Shown here one piece after another: positions 8,200-16,392 of a DNA stretch of 64,000 bases. The stretch comes from Pelomonas sp. Root1237. Its GTDB lineage: Bacteria; Pseudomonadota; Gammaproteobacteria; Burkholderiales; Burkholderiaceae_C. Under the pieces are notes generated by a model. The model had not been told where the DNA came from. It saw only the letters and a list, made by a program, of their open reading frames with translations, and did no database searches. Position numbers and translations under genes: made by a program. Each line of letters begins with the position of its first letter. Within the stretch, counting starts at the first letter, position 1. The stretch covers positions 1,307 through 65,306 of the forward strand of contig NZ_LMDK01000003.1 in assembly GCF_001425055.1 (NCBI RefSeq), written 5' to 3'.

Positions 8200-8388
8200 C
8201 TAGATCCGGCAGTTGGGCACGACCGAGTGGCTGGCGAGGCGGGCCGCTGGCAAGGCGTGACGACGAAGTGGGCTCATGCCCACGAGGAGGAGCAACGCCG
8301 CCAGCGGGCTGAAGCGCCAGACCAGCGGGCGTGCAGCGTTGTTCACCGAAGTGGTGAGGACGGACCAAACGCCAAGGTGTTGATGCAT
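8200..8388 (-). CDS. Possible small membrane protein (hypothetical, 62 residues)
   Basis: An open frame of 62 residues in the 240-base gap between the ferredoxin-NADP reductase and YeiH genes, same strand. It has one hydrophobic stretch (PLAALLLLVGMSP) flanked by basic residues, so it could be a one-span membrane peptide. No recognisable family and no clear ribosome site. A near-palindrome (ATTCTTTCGAAGAAT, 8391-8405) lies just before the start. The frame could equally be chance in GC-rich spacer DNA; conservation would decide. Confidence 0.25.
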   Translation of the reverse strand: MHQHLGVWSVLTTSVNNAARPLVWRFSPLAALLLLVGMSPLRRHALPAARLASHSVVPNCRI

Positions 8389-8433
8389 CGATTCTTTCGA
8401 AGAATGGTGAGCGGTCAACTGCCGGATCTAGGG

Positions 8434-9207
8434 CTATTTCTCGACGAAGGCCCGCTCGATGACGAAATGCCCGGGATGGCTCATATTGCCCTCGGTCATG
8501 CCCATCTCGTCGAACACCGCGCGCGTGTCGCGCAACATCTCGGGGCTGCCGCACAACATGAAGCGGTCGTTCTCCTTGCACAGTGGCGGCAGGCCGATGT
8601 CGCTGGGCAGCTTGCCGTTGGCCATGAGCGTCGGGATGCGCCCCTGGTTGCGGAAGGGCTCGCGCGTGACGGTCGGGTAGTAGATGAGCTTGTCGCGCAC
8701 CTGGTCGCCGAAGAATTCGTTGTCGGGCAGCTCGCGCGTGATGATGTCCTCGTAGGCAAGCTCGCTCACCTGGCGACAGCCATGCACGAGGATGACCTTC
8801 TCGTAGAGCTCGTAGACGTCGGGGTCGCGCACGATGGCCATGAACGGCGCCAGGCCCGTGCCGGTGGCCAGCAGGTAGAGATGCCGGCCGGCCAGCAGGT
8901 TCTGCGTGACGAGGGTGCCCGAGGCCTTGCGGCCGATGTGCACCGTGTCGCCAACCTGGATGTGCTGCAGGCGCGACGTCAGAGGGCCGTCGGGCACCTT
9001 GATGCTGAGGAACTCCAGCGTGTCGTCCCAGTGCGGGCTGACGACGCTGTAGGCGCGCAGCAGCGGCTTGCCGTCGACCATCAGGCCGATCATCGTGAAC
9101 TGCCCGCTTTGGAAGCGAAAGCCCGGGTCACGAGTGCAGGTGAAGGAGAACTGGCGGTCGGTCCAGTGGCGGACGTCCAGCACCTTGGCGTCGAAAAGGA
9201 TGCTCAT
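8434..9207 (-). CDS. fpr: Ferredoxin--NADP(+) reductase
   Basis: A 257-residue bacterial-type FNR: FAD-binding RAYSVVSPHWDD (RxYS motif), the pyrophosphate-binding SRLQHIQVGD segment, nucleotide-binding GTGLAPFMAIVRD, and C-terminal MLCGSPEMLRDT with an aromatic-poor end (FVEK) as in Fpr. It moves electrons between NADPH and ferredoxin through FAD in the cytoplasm. Its ATG overlaps the stop of the DUF971 gene (ATGA), so it is coupled to the operon that also encodes two ferredoxins and an AprA-like flavoprotein. It most likely supplies NADPH electrons to FdxA and onward to that flavoprotein; a housekeeping role is also possible. Confidence 0.93.
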   Translation of the reverse strand: MSILFDAKVLDVRHWTDRQFSFTCTRDPGFRFQSGQFTMIGLMVDGKPLLRAYSVVSPHWDDTLEFLSIKVPDGPLTSRLQHIQVGDTVHIGRKASGTLVTQNLLAGRHLYLLATGTGLAPFMAIVRDPDVYELYEKVILVHGCRQVSELAYEDIITRELPDNEFFGDQVRDKLIYYPTVTREPFRNQGRIPTLMANGKLPSDIGLPPLCKENDRFMLCGSPEMLRDTRAVFDEMGMTEGNMSHPGHFVIERAFVEK

Positions 9208-9503
9208 GCGCAAGGCTCCAGGGAGAGTTGATGCAGATAGGGCCAGGGGTAGATGCCGCGGTCGTGGCCGTCGCTGAAGACGAGCTGCAGGCCCTGCGGC
9301 CCGACGGGGTGGAGGGCGGTGAGCTGTGTGTCGATAGGCGCCTGCACGGGCTCGCCGCTGCGCCGGCGCTGCTCGCAACCGGCACATTTGCAGGCGGCGC
9401 GCAGCACCGGGCCGCTGAGGCGGGCGGCGCGGCCATCGGCCCAGGCCAGCGCCAGCACGCCACTGGCCTGGTGCCAGACGACTTCGATGGGAACGGCGTC
9501 CAT
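9204..9503 (-). CDS. DUF971 domain protein
   Basis: A 99-residue protein matching the DUF971 / gamma-butyrobetaine-hydroxylase N-terminal-like domain. It shows the cysteine pair CKCAGC near residue 40 and the closing GHDRGIYPWPYLHQL, which is the most conserved part of the family (here YPWPYL). Small DUF971 proteins often sit with iron-sulfur or ParA-like proteins and the cysteines may bind a metal. The gene is coupled at both ends: TGATG with the ABC ATPase upstream and ATGA with fpr downstream. Its role in the operon is unknown; a metal-binding or electron-transfer accessory role is a guess. Confidence 0.88.
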   Translation of the reverse strand: MDAVPIEVVWHQASGVLALAWADGRAARLSGPVLRAACKCAGCEQRRRSGEPVQAPIDTQLTALHPVGPQGLQLVFSDGHDRGIYPWPYLHQLSLEPCA

Positions 9504-10369
9504 CAGACGAGGTGCTCCACGCCCTGCGGGCCGATCTCGGTGCACAGGCCCGCCAGCCCGCCTTCGCTCAGTTCGCCCCCCATGGCCGCGATGCTTTCCT
9601 CGCGGATCAGGCCCTTGATCTGGCGCACCATGGCGACGAACTCGGGCTCGGAGGTCATGTCCGGCGTGCGCGGCCGCGGCAGCGGCACGTCCAGCTCGGC
9701 CTTGATGCGCCCGGGCCTTGCCGTCATCACGTAGATGCGGTCGGACAGGAACACCGCCTCCTCGATGTCGTGCGTGATGAAGAGCACCGAGATGCGCAGG
9801 CGCTGCCACATATTGGTCAGGATCTCCTGCATCACCACGCGGGTCTGAGAGTCGAGGGCGCCGAAGGGCTCGTCCATCAGCAGCACCTGCGGGCTGGTGG
9901 CCAGCGCGCGGACGATGCCCACGCGCTGCTTCATGCCGCCGGAGAGTTGGTCGGGGTAGTGGTTCTCGAAGGACAGCAGGCCGGCCAGCCCCAGCAGCGT
10001 GCGCGCCTGCGCCTCGCGGTCGCTGGCCGACGCACCCTTCATGCGCAGCCCGAACTCCACGTTCGCACGCACCGTCATCCATGGGAAGAGCGAGTACTGC
10101 TGGAACACGACGCCGCGGTCCGAGCCCGGGCCCGTGATGGGTTGACCGTCCAGCAGCACCTGACCGCCACTGGGCTTGAGGAAGCCTGCCACCGCGTTCA
10201 GCAGCGTGGACTTGCCGCAGCCGGACGGCCCGATCAGCGACACGAACTCGCCGGGCCGCACATGCACGTTGGCGGCGCGCACGGCTTCGAAATCCTGGCC
10301 TTTTGAGTGGAAGCGGATGTCCAGCTCGCGCACGTCCACGCGGCCACGGGATGCTGTCGCCATGTCCAT
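9503..10369 (-). CDS. ABC transporter ATPase, nitrate/sulfonate/taurine type
   Basis: A 288-residue ATPase with Walker [11 protein letters not shown]-loop [13 protein letters not shown], signature LSGGMKQR, Walker B VLLMDEP and the H-loop FITHDIEEA. The FPWMTV and [11 protein letters not shown] wording is typical of the SsuB/TauB/NrtD group. The ATG at 10369 is supported by AGGAGG six bases upstream; a second ATG follows two codons later. The start overlaps the stop of the permease gene and the stop overlaps the DUF971 start. It powers the importer formed with the permease and binding protein. A C-terminal extension of about 40 residues follows the usual ATPase end. Confidence 0.92.
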   Translation of the reverse strand: MDMATASRGRVDVRELDIRFHSKGQDFEAVRAANVHVRPGEFVSLIGPSGCGKSTLLNAVAGFLKPSGGQVLLDGQPITGPGSDRGVVFQQYSLFPWMTVRANVEFGLRMKGASASDREAQARTLLGLAGLLSFENHYPDQLSGGMKQRVGIVRALATSPQVLLMDEPFGALDSQTRVVMQEILTNMWQRLRISVLFITHDIEEAVFLSDRIYVMTARPGRIKAELDVPLPRPRTPDMTSEPEFVAMVRQIKGLIREESIAAMGGELSEGGLAGLCTEIGPQGVEHLV

Positions 10370-11319
10370 CAACGTCCTCCTTGCGAATGGGCCTGCCAGG
10401 GCATGGCGAGCTTGGCCAGCAGCCGGATGGCGCCGCTGCACAGCAGCCCCAGCACGCCGATCGTGATCATCCCGAGCGCGATCTCGGCATAGCTGATCAG
10501 CGAGTAGGCCTCCCACGTGAAGTAGCCGATGCCGAACTGCCCCGAGATCATCTCGGCGGCGATCAGCGACACCCAGGCCACGCCCATGCCTACCGCCAGG
10601 CCCGTGAAGATGTGGGGCAGGGCGCCGGGCAGCACCACGTGCCTGAGCAGGCTGGCCTCGCCCGCGCCCAGCGTGCGGGCGGCGCGCAGCAGCACCGGGT
10701 CGATCGCCTCGACACCATGCACGGTGTTGAGCAGGATGGGGAAGAAGGCGCCCAGGAAGGTGATGAAGACGATGCTCACCTCGTTGTCGGGCCACAGCAT
10801 GATGGACATGGGCACCCAGGCGATGGCCGGGATGGGCCGGAAAACCTCCATCGCCGGCATGGCCAGCCCGCGCACGATGCGGTAGCGGCCGATCAGGATG
10901 CCCAGGCCGACGCCCAGGCCCGTGGCCACCAGGAAGCCGAGCAGGATGCGCCGCACGCTGATGCCGATGTTGGTGACGAACTTCGGGCTGGCGTTGACCT
11001 CCACCACCTTCTCCAGCACTTGGGCCGGCGTGGGGATGTTGTTGAAGCGGATGTAGGCGTCGAGCTTGTAGCGCGTGGCCAGGTGCCAGAAGAGCAGCAC
11101 GCTGGCGATGGACAGCGCACCCATCAGCACCGCCGCGCCACGGCCCCGCCAGAAGCGCTGCCGCAGGCTGGGCGCAGCAGCCGCGGGCAACGGCAGGGGC
11201 AGCGGCGTGATGCCCTGGCCCACGTGGGCGGGCGGGGCCGCCTTGGGCGCCGCCGCAGGCATTGCAGCAGGCGGCGCCAGGGGCGGCGTGTAGGTTTGGA
11301 TGCGGGGCAGCGCGCTCAT
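10369..11319 (-). CDS. ABC transporter permease, nitrate/sulfonate/taurine type
   Basis: A 316-residue BPD_transp_1 permease. After a proline/alanine-rich cytoplasmic tail (residues 1-50) it has about six membrane segments, with PIPAIAWVPMSIMLWP and the EAA loop LGAGEASLLRHVVLPGALP that docks on the ATPase. These wordings match the SsuC/TauC/NrtB group. It forms the inner-membrane channel for the substrate delivered by the binding protein encoded just upstream. Its stop overlaps the ATPase start (TGATG). The alanine/proline-rich N-terminus is longer than usual and may partly reflect a start placed too far upstream. Confidence 0.92.
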   Translation of the reverse strand: MSALPRIQTYTPPLAPPAAMPAAAPKAAPPAHVGQGITPLPLPLPAAAAPSLRQRFWRGRGAAVLMGALSIASVLLFWHLATRYKLDAYIRFNNIPTPAQVLEKVVEVNASPKFVTNIGISVRRILLGFLVATGLGVGLGILIGRYRIVRGLAMPAMEVFRPIPAIAWVPMSIMLWPDNEVSIVFITFLGAFFPILLNTVHGVEAIDPVLLRAARTLGAGEASLLRHVVLPGALPHIFTGLAVGMGVAWVSLIAAEMISGQFGIGYFTWEAYSLISYAEIALGMITIGVLGLLCSGAIRLLAKLAMPWQAHSQGGR

Positions 11320-11324
11320 GGTGT

Positions 11325-12791
11325 TCACTTCACGCTGACCGCGACGACAGTGGCGTTGGCCTGCCCCAGGGCCTCCGCAAAGGTGGCGAGCTTGCCGTGC
11401 GTCCTGGCGGCGTAGGCCTCGGCGTCTTTCTTCAGCAGGAAGGGCACGGCCAGCGGCGCCTTGGGGTTGCTGGCGTCGACCGCGTAGAAAGCCTTGTCGG
11501 CGACGACCTTGATGCCCAGCTCCTTGTCGTAGAGGTAGGCGACGTTGACCTTCTTGCCCGCCGCCTCGTACTGCTTCACGCCAGCCAGCAGGCAGGCGGG
11601 CGAGCTGGCCACGACGATCTCGCCGCTGGACAGCCAGATCTCGCCGGCCTCCTTGGGCCGCGTGACCGGCACCTTGCAGATGGGGTCGTTGCCGGCGATG
11701 TCGTAGTTGGCGAGCGTCTGCTTCTGGGCCTCGTAGTCCTGGCCGCGCTGCTTGAAGGCTTCGCGCAGATAGCTCTCGTTGACCCAGGCGACGGCGTCGA
11801 ACTCCTTCACGCGGCCCAGCTTGGCCAGCACGCCGTGTGCGATCTTGATGGTCTCGACCCAGCGCGGCTTGATGCTCGGGTCCAGCGTGTGAATGCCGCC
11901 CGGGCCGAGGAAGAGGTAGACGACCTCCTTCTCGATCTTGGTCCACTCTTCGATCTTGGCGGCGGCCAGCTTGGGGTCCTTGCGCACCCAGTCGTTGGCC
12001 TCCATCAAGGCCTTGATGTAGGCCACGACGGCCTCGGGGTATTTGTCGGCGAACTCCTTGCGCACGACGACGCCGTGGAAGGTCGGAACCTTGGTCTGTG
12101 CGCCGTCGAAGATCTTGCGGGCGAAGCCGCGCTGCGGCAGCAGGTCGGCGAAGGGCACGAAGTCGCCGTGGGCGTCGATCTTCTTTTCCTGCAGATTGGT
12201 GGTGCCCACCTCGGGGCTCTGGCTGACGAGGTTCCAGTAGTCCGCCGGCCAGCCGCGCTCCTGCATGGCCTGCAGCATCATGCCGTGCGCCGCCGAGCCG
12301 AAGGGCACCGACACCGTCTTGCCCTTGAGGTCGGCCAGCTCGTAGTAGGGGCTGTCCTTGTGCACCACGACGCCGTTGCCCGAGCCGAAGGCGTTGTAGG
12401 CGATGACGGCGACGAGCTGGGTCTCGTTGCCCTTGTTGAGCTGCCCGGTGGCGCCGTTCACCAGCAGCGGGTAGTCGCCCATCATGCCGATCTGCAGCTT
12501 GCCGGCGACCATGCCGTTGGTGATGGGCGGGCCGGAAGTGAAGTTCTGCCAGTCGAGCTTCCACTCGATGTTGGCGTACTTGCCCGTCTTGGGCAGGTGC
12601 TTCTCCAGCAGCTTGAGCTCCTTGAGCACCACACCGCCGGTGACGGTGTTGGTGGTGGTGTTCTGCGTGCCGATGCCGATGGTCACCACCTCCTTGGCGG
12701 CGTGGGCCTGCAGGAGCGTCATGCCGAGCGCGAGGCCGGTCAGGCATCGCAGGATGGCGGCGGGAACATTCGAGAGCTGGGTCATCCTCAT
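11325..12791 (-). CDS. ABC transporter substrate-binding protein (NMT1/SsuA-like)
   Basis: A 488-residue periplasmic binding protein with a signal peptide (LTGLALGMTLLQAHAA, cleavage near residue 32). The mature start VVTIGIGTQNTTTNTVTGG and later PPITNGMVAGKLQIGMMGDYPLL match NMT1/NrtA-type receptors for nitrate, sulfonates or similar small anions. It is considerably longer than SsuA or TauA (about 320) and nearer to NrtA (about 440), so its ligand may be neither taurine nor an alkanesulfonate. AGGAG six bases upstream supports the ATG at 12791. It precedes the permease gene by five bases and follows fdxA by 58 bases. Confidence 0.9.
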   Translation of the reverse strand: MRMTQLSNVPAAILRCLTGLALGMTLLQAHAAKEVVTIGIGTQNTTTNTVTGGVVLKELKLLEKHLPKTGKYANIEWKLDWQNFTSGPPITNGMVAGKLQIGMMGDYPLLVNGATGQLNKGNETQLVAVIAYNAFGSGNGVVVHKDSPYYELADLKGKTVSVPFGSAAHGMMLQAMQERGWPADYWNLVSQSPEVGTTNLQEKKIDAHGDFVPFADLLPQRGFARKIFDGAQTKVPTFHGVVVRKEFADKYPEAVVAYIKALMEANDWVRKDPKLAAAKIEEWTKIEKEVVYLFLGPGGIHTLDPSIKPRWVETIKIAHGVLAKLGRVKEFDAVAWVNESYLREAFKQRGQDYEAQKQTLANYDIAGNDPICKVPVTRPKEAGEIWLSSGEIVVASSPACLLAGVKQYEAAGKKVNVAYLYDKELGIKVVADKAFYAVDASNPKAPLAVPFLLKKDAEAYAARTHGKLATFAEALGQANATVVAVSVK

Positions 12792-12849
12792 CTCAATCTC
12801 CTGGGCTATCGGGTCAGATTCACAAAAGTCGGCGCGTCAGTTCCTGTCG

Positions 12850-13188
12850 TCAGGCCGGCTCGGTGCTTTCGGTCAGCAGGGCGCGCTTGTGCGTCTGGCT
12901 GGCCCAGTGCTCGGCGTCGGGCAGCGGTTCCTGCGCGGCAGTGATGAGCGGCCATTGCGCGGCCAGGCGCCGGTTCAGTTCGGCGTATTCGCGCTGTTCG
13001 GCTGGCAAGTCCTTCTCGTCGAAGATGGCCTCGACCGGGCACTCCGGTACGCAGACGCCGCAGTCGATGCAGGCGCTGGGGTCGATGACGAGAAAGTCGG
13101 GGCCTTCGTGGAAGCACTCCACGGGGCAGGCGGCGACGCAGTCGGTGTACTTGCAGCGGATGCAAGCCTCGGTGACGACGAAGGTCAT
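12850..13188 (-). CDS. fdxA: Seven-iron ferredoxin FdxA ([3Fe-4S][4Fe-4S])
   Basis: A 112-residue ferredoxin of the Azotobacter FdI type. Cysteines at 9, 12, 17, 21 and 25 and at 40, 43, 46 and 50 reproduce the pattern of the 3Fe and 4Fe clusters (CIRCKYTDC..., CIDCGVCVPECP), and the C-terminal tail with LNRRLAAQWPLIT and LPDAEHW is typical. It is a low-potential one-electron carrier in the cytoplasm, here the probable partner of the Fpr encoded in the same operon. Its ATG overlaps the stop of the HEAT-repeat gene (ATGA). Being inside a transport/redox operon suggests a dedicated rather than housekeeping copy. Confidence 0.93.
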   Translation of the reverse strand: MTFVVTEACIRCKYTDCVAACPVECFHEGPDFLVIDPSACIDCGVCVPECPVEAIFDEKDLPAEQREYAELNRRLAAQWPLITAAQEPLPDAEHWASQTHKRALLTESTEPA

Positions 13189-14138
13189 GCCGCACCTCCA
13201 TTCATCTGGATGGTGGTGAGTGCGAGCTTGGAGAGCTTGCGCACGTCCGGGTCGGGGTCGCGCAGCGTGCGTTCCAGCGGCGTGATGGCGCGCGGGTCGC
13301 CGATCTCGCCCAGTGCGATGACGGCTTCCTTGCGCAGGTTGCTGACCGGATGGATCAGCGCCTCCACCAGCGCCATCACACCGTCGCGCGCCTTCAGCTT
13401 GCCCAAGGATCGAGCGGCCTTCACCCGCACCTGCCAGTACTCGTCGTCCATGGCGCGCACGAGGTTGGGCACGCCCAGCGCCGAGCCCGTCTTGGCGAAG
13501 GTCGTGGCGGCTTCCTCGCGCACCTGCCACACCGGGTCGTTGAGAGCCCGGCTAAGCGCGGGATGCACGCTGACCTCGGCATCGTTGGCAAAGCTCAGCG
13601 CACCGACGGCGACGCGGCGCACCTCGGCGTCATCGTCATGCGCGGCGACTTCGGTCAGCGCCGAGATGGCCTGCGGCTTCTTCAGATAGCCCAGCACGCT
13701 GACGGCAGCGCGGCGCACCTTGGCGTCGGCATGGGCGAGCGCGGCCATAGCGGGGTCGAAGGCGGCGTCCACGCGCAGGGCTTTCACGGCCTGCAGCGCG
13801 GCGGCCTGCACTTCGGGGTCCGCGTCGCCCAGGTAGGGCAGCAGCGCTGTGGCGGAGGCTGAGTCTTTCAGCTCTGCGAGCGTGTAAGCGACGGCGGCGC
13901 GCACCTCGGCGTCCGGGTCCTTCAGCAGTGGGGCGAGCGCCGCCAGCACCTCGGGCTCCTCGAAGCCTTCGAGGGCCTTGGCGGCTTCCAATCGCACGGT
14001 GGCATCGGCATCCGAGAGCGCCGCGATCAGGAGCGGCGCGATGTCGTCTTCCTCGTCGGTGTAGGGCAGGTCGATGACGGCGATGCGGCGCACGCCTGCA
14101 TCGCTGTTGCGCAGCCGGTCATGGATGGTGGCAAGCAT
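13185..14138 (-). CDS. HEAT-repeat (armadillo-like) scaffold protein
   Basis: A 317-residue protein made almost entirely of about nine HEAT/PBS-lyase-type repeats of roughly 31 residues, each with the D-x-x-V-R signature (DATVRLEAAKAL, DAEVRAAVAYTL, DAKVRRAAVSVL, VWQVREEAATTF, YWQVRVKAARSL, DPDVRKLSKLAL). No signal peptide or catalytic motif; it should be a cytoplasmic protein-binding solenoid. In this operon it lies between the two ferredoxin genes (gap of two bases to one, ATGA overlap with the other), so it may hold the ferredoxins and the flavoprotein together or help cofactor insertion. Start at 14138 is chosen for the GAGGTGATC ribosome site just before it. Confidence 0.88.
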   Translation of the reverse strand: MLATIHDRLRNSDAGVRRIAVIDLPYTDEEDDIAPLLIAALSDADATVRLEAAKALEGFEEPEVLAALAPLLKDPDAEVRAAVAYTLAELKDSASATALLPYLGDADPEVQAAALQAVKALRVDAAFDPAMAALAHADAKVRRAAVSVLGYLKKPQAISALTEVAAHDDDAEVRRVAVGALSFANDAEVSVHPALSRALNDPVWQVREEAATTFAKTGSALGVPNLVRAMDDEYWQVRVKAARSLGKLKARDGVMALVEALIHPVSNLRKEAVIALGEIGDPRAITPLERTLRDPDPDVRKLSKLALTTIQMNGGAA

Positions 14139-14140
14139 GA

Positions 14141-14374
14141 TCACCTCACCAGGTAGGGGATGTCGACGCGCACGGCGCCGGTGGGGCAGTCCTTCTCGCA
14201 GGGCATGCAGTACCAGCATTCATCGAACTTCATGAACGCCTTGTTCTTCGTCAGATCGATGGCCAGCACGTCGAGCGGGCAAACGTCGACGCAGACGGTG
14301 CAGCCCTTGTCGGCGATGCACTTGTCTTCGTCGATGACGACGGGGGCCTGGGTGCGGGTGATGGTGATGGTCAT
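14141..14374 (-). CDS. Two-cluster [4Fe-4S] ferredoxin, AprB-like partner of the flavoprotein
   Basis: A 77-residue ferredoxin with cysteines at 19, 25, 28 and 32 and at 53, 56, 59 and 63, enough for two [4Fe-4S] clusters. The first set has a stretched C-x5-C-x2-C-x3-CP spacing, unlike ordinary 2[4Fe-4S] ferredoxins and reminiscent of the N-terminal part of adenylylsulfate reductase beta subunits. The motif DECWYCMPCEKDCP closes the second set. AGGAG stands six bases before the ATG. The flavoprotein gene is next upstream, separated only by the inverted-repeat element, so this is probably its electron-transfer subunit. Confidence 0.9.
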   Translation of the reverse strand: MTITITRTQAPVVIDEDKCIADKGCTVCVDVCPLDVLAIDLTKNKAFMKFDECWYCMPCEKDCPTGAVRVDIPYLVR

Positions 14375-14386
14375 TGCGGTCTCCTG

Positions 14387-14653
14387 AGGGCCTGTTGACG
14401 CTATGGCAATGGGTCGCGAAGGCCCGCCGCCACGGGCCAATCAAGGCGTGACACGCCGCCCGCACTGATGTGCGGGCAAGTGGCGCAACGCGGAGTGGCC
14501 CGTGGCGGCGGGCCTTCCCGAAGGGTTGTGGCCAAAACGACCGCGCGCGGCGTTGCAAATGCTCGCCGGGTGTGCAACCCGGCTCCGCTTTGCGCCTTGC
14601 TCGCGGCCGTTTTGGCCACAACGCGACCCGTTGCCATAGCGTCAACAGGCCCT
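14387..14653. repeat. Nested inverted-repeat (cloverleaf-like) intergenic element
   Basis: Outer arms 14387-14418 and 14622-14653 pair over 32 bases with one T/C difference. Inside are two side-by-side stems: 14419-14439 with 14496-14516 (21 perfect pairs) and 14525-14539 with 14608-14622 (15 perfect pairs, continuing with one mismatch). Each is capped by a smaller hairpin, for example GCCCGCAC/GTGCGGGC around TGAT, and CCGGGT/ACCCGG. The whole spacer folds as a four-way cloverleaf. Its right arm ends within the stop codon of the flavoprotein gene (14652-14654). It encodes no protein or transposase and looks like a small non-autonomous mobile or REP-like element. Confidence 0.8.
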
Positions 14654-16379
14654 AGGCGGCAGCGGGCGTGGCGACGCGCAGGCGCTGGTAGGCGGACTTC
14701 TCTTCCTCGTTGAGCTCCACGACGTAAGGCTCGACCTCGCGCTTGCGGAATACGGCGTTGCCGTTGGCGTCGCTGGTCACGTTGGTGTGGCAGAACCAGT
14801 CGGCGTCGTTCTTCTCGGGGTGGTCCACGCGCAGGTGGTACAGGCCCCAGCGGCTCTCGGTGCGGTACAGCGAGGCGCGCGCGGCCAGCTCGGCGCAGTC
14901 GCGGATGGTGTGGGCCTCCATCGCGCGCATCAGCTCGTGCGGGTCGGCCGCGCCCATGTGCTGCAGGTCCTCGCGGATCTCGTCGAAGCGCTGCAGGCCG
15001 ATCTCCATCTTGCGGGTGACCTTGGGCGGCTGCAGGTAGTCGTTGACGATGCGGCGCGTCTTGTATTCGACCTGGAATGGCGTCAGGCCCTCGGTCCTGC
15101 CCAGCGGCGCATAGACGCGGGCCTTCTCCTTCTCGACCTGGCCGGCATCGAAGGCCGGCGCCGCGATGCCGCTGACATAGTCGGCCGCGTTCTCGCCACA
15201 GAACTTGCCATAGACGAAGGCGCCGAGCATGTAGTTGTGCGGGATGCTGGCGCAGTCGCCGGCCGCGTACAGGCCGGGGATGGAACACTCGCCGCGCTCG
15301 TTCGTCCAGATGCCCGAGGCGCTGTGGCCGCTGCAGAAGCCGATCTCCGAGATGTGCATCTCGATCATCTGCTTGCGGTAGTCGGTGCCGCGGCCCTCGT
15401 GGAAGCGGCCGCGGCTGGGGCGCTCGTTGGTGTGCAGGATGTGCTCGATCTCGCTGATCGTTTCCTCGGCGAGGTGGTCGAGCTTCAGGAACACCGGGCC
15501 CTTGCCGCCTTCGAGTTCGTTGAAGAACTCCATCATCATCTGGCCGCTCCAGTAGTCGCACTCGATGAAGCGCTGGCCGGCGTTGTTGGAGGTGTAGCCG
15601 CCGAACGGGCCGGTCACGTAGGCGCAAGCCGGGCCGTTGTAGTCCTTGATCAGCGGGTTGATCTGGAAGCACTCGAGGTTGGTCAACTCGGCGCCGGCGT
15701 GATAGGCCATCACGTGCCCTTCACCGCAGTTGGTCGGGTTCTCGTAGGTGCCGAACAGGTAGCCGCTGGCGGGCAGGCCCAGACGCCCGGCCGCGCCGGT
15801 GCAGATGACCACTGCCTTGGCCTTGATGACGTGGAAGTCCGCCGTGCGGCAGTCGAAACCCATGACGCCGGCAATCTCGCCGTCAGGCCCGGTCAGCAGC
15901 CGCGTGGCCACGACGCGATTGGTGATCTCCACCCGCGCCCGCTTGAGCTGGCGATAGAGCACCCGCTTCATGTGGTGGCCCTCGGGCATGGGCAGCACAT
16001 AGCTGCCCAGGTGGTGGACCTTGCGCACCGAGTAGTCGCCGGTCTCGTCCTTCTCGAACTTGATGCCCCAGCGGTCCAGCTCCTCGATCATCGGGAAGCT
16101 GTTGGCCGCGTAGGCATAGACACCCTTCTGGTCGACGATGCCGTCGTTGGCGACGGTGATCTCCTTGGTGTACTGCTCGGGTGTGGCGTGACCGGGAATG
16201 ACGGCGTTGTTCAGGCCGTCCATGCCCATGCTGATGGCGCCGCTGCGCTTGACGTTGGCCTTGTCCAGCAGCAGCACCCGCAGCTTGGGATTCTTCTCCT
16301 TGGCCTTCACCGCGGCCATCGGGCCGCCGGTTCCACCGCCAACGATGACGAGGTCGTATTCGTGTTCGATCGTGTCCAT
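14652..16379 (-). CDS. AprA-like FAD flavoprotein (adenylylsulfate reductase/fumarate reductase superfamily)
   Basis: A 575-residue flavoprotein. The FAD-binding start YDLVIVGGGTGGPMAAVKA, the KRSGAISMGMDGLNN segment, VVICTGAAGRLG and the late GLYAAGDCASIPHNYMLGAF place it in the fumarate-reductase/AprA superfamily; the RSGA...GMDGLN region is closest in form to APS reductase alpha subunits. There is no signal peptide. The actual reaction is unknown; an AprB-like ferredoxin follows, and an ABC importer of sulfonate type is in the same operon, so a sulfur-centred redox step is a reasonable guess. Start at 16379 is set by GGAG nine bases upstream and overlaps nothing; the regulator gene ends 13 bases before. 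The stop codon lies in the repeat element. Confidence 0.88.
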   Translation of the reverse strand: MDTIEHEYDLVIVGGGTGGPMAAVKAKEKNPKLRVLLLDKANVKRSGAISMGMDGLNNAVIPGHATPEQYTKEITVANDGIVDQKGVYAYAANSFPMIEELDRWGIKFEKDETGDYSVRKVHHLGSYVLPMPEGHHMKRVLYRQLKRARVEITNRVVATRLLTGPDGEIAGVMGFDCRTADFHVIKAKAVVICTGAAGRLGLPASGYLFGTYENPTNCGEGHVMAYHAGAELTNLECFQINPLIKDYNGPACAYVTGPFGGYTSNNAGQRFIECDYWSGQMMMEFFNELEGGKGPVFLKLDHLAEETISEIEHILHTNERPSRGRFHEGRGTDYRKQMIEMHISEIGFCSGHSASGIWTNERGECSIPGLYAAGDCASIPHNYMLGAFVYGKFCGENAADYVSGIAAPAFDAGQVEKEKARVYAPLGRTEGLTPFQVEYKTRRIVNDYLQPPKVTRKMEIGLQRFDEIREDLQHMGAADPHELMRAMEAHTIRDCAELAARASLYRTESRWGLYHLRVDHPEKNDADWFCHTNVTSDANGNAVFRKREVEPYVVELNEEEKSAYQRLRVATPAAA

Positions 16380-16392
16380 GCGCAGGCTCTCC

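Noticed and set aside
14141-14374. Ferredoxin as a full AprB subunit
   Set aside because: It has eight cluster cysteines but at 77 residues lacks the C-terminal tail of true AprB; only the core is comparable.
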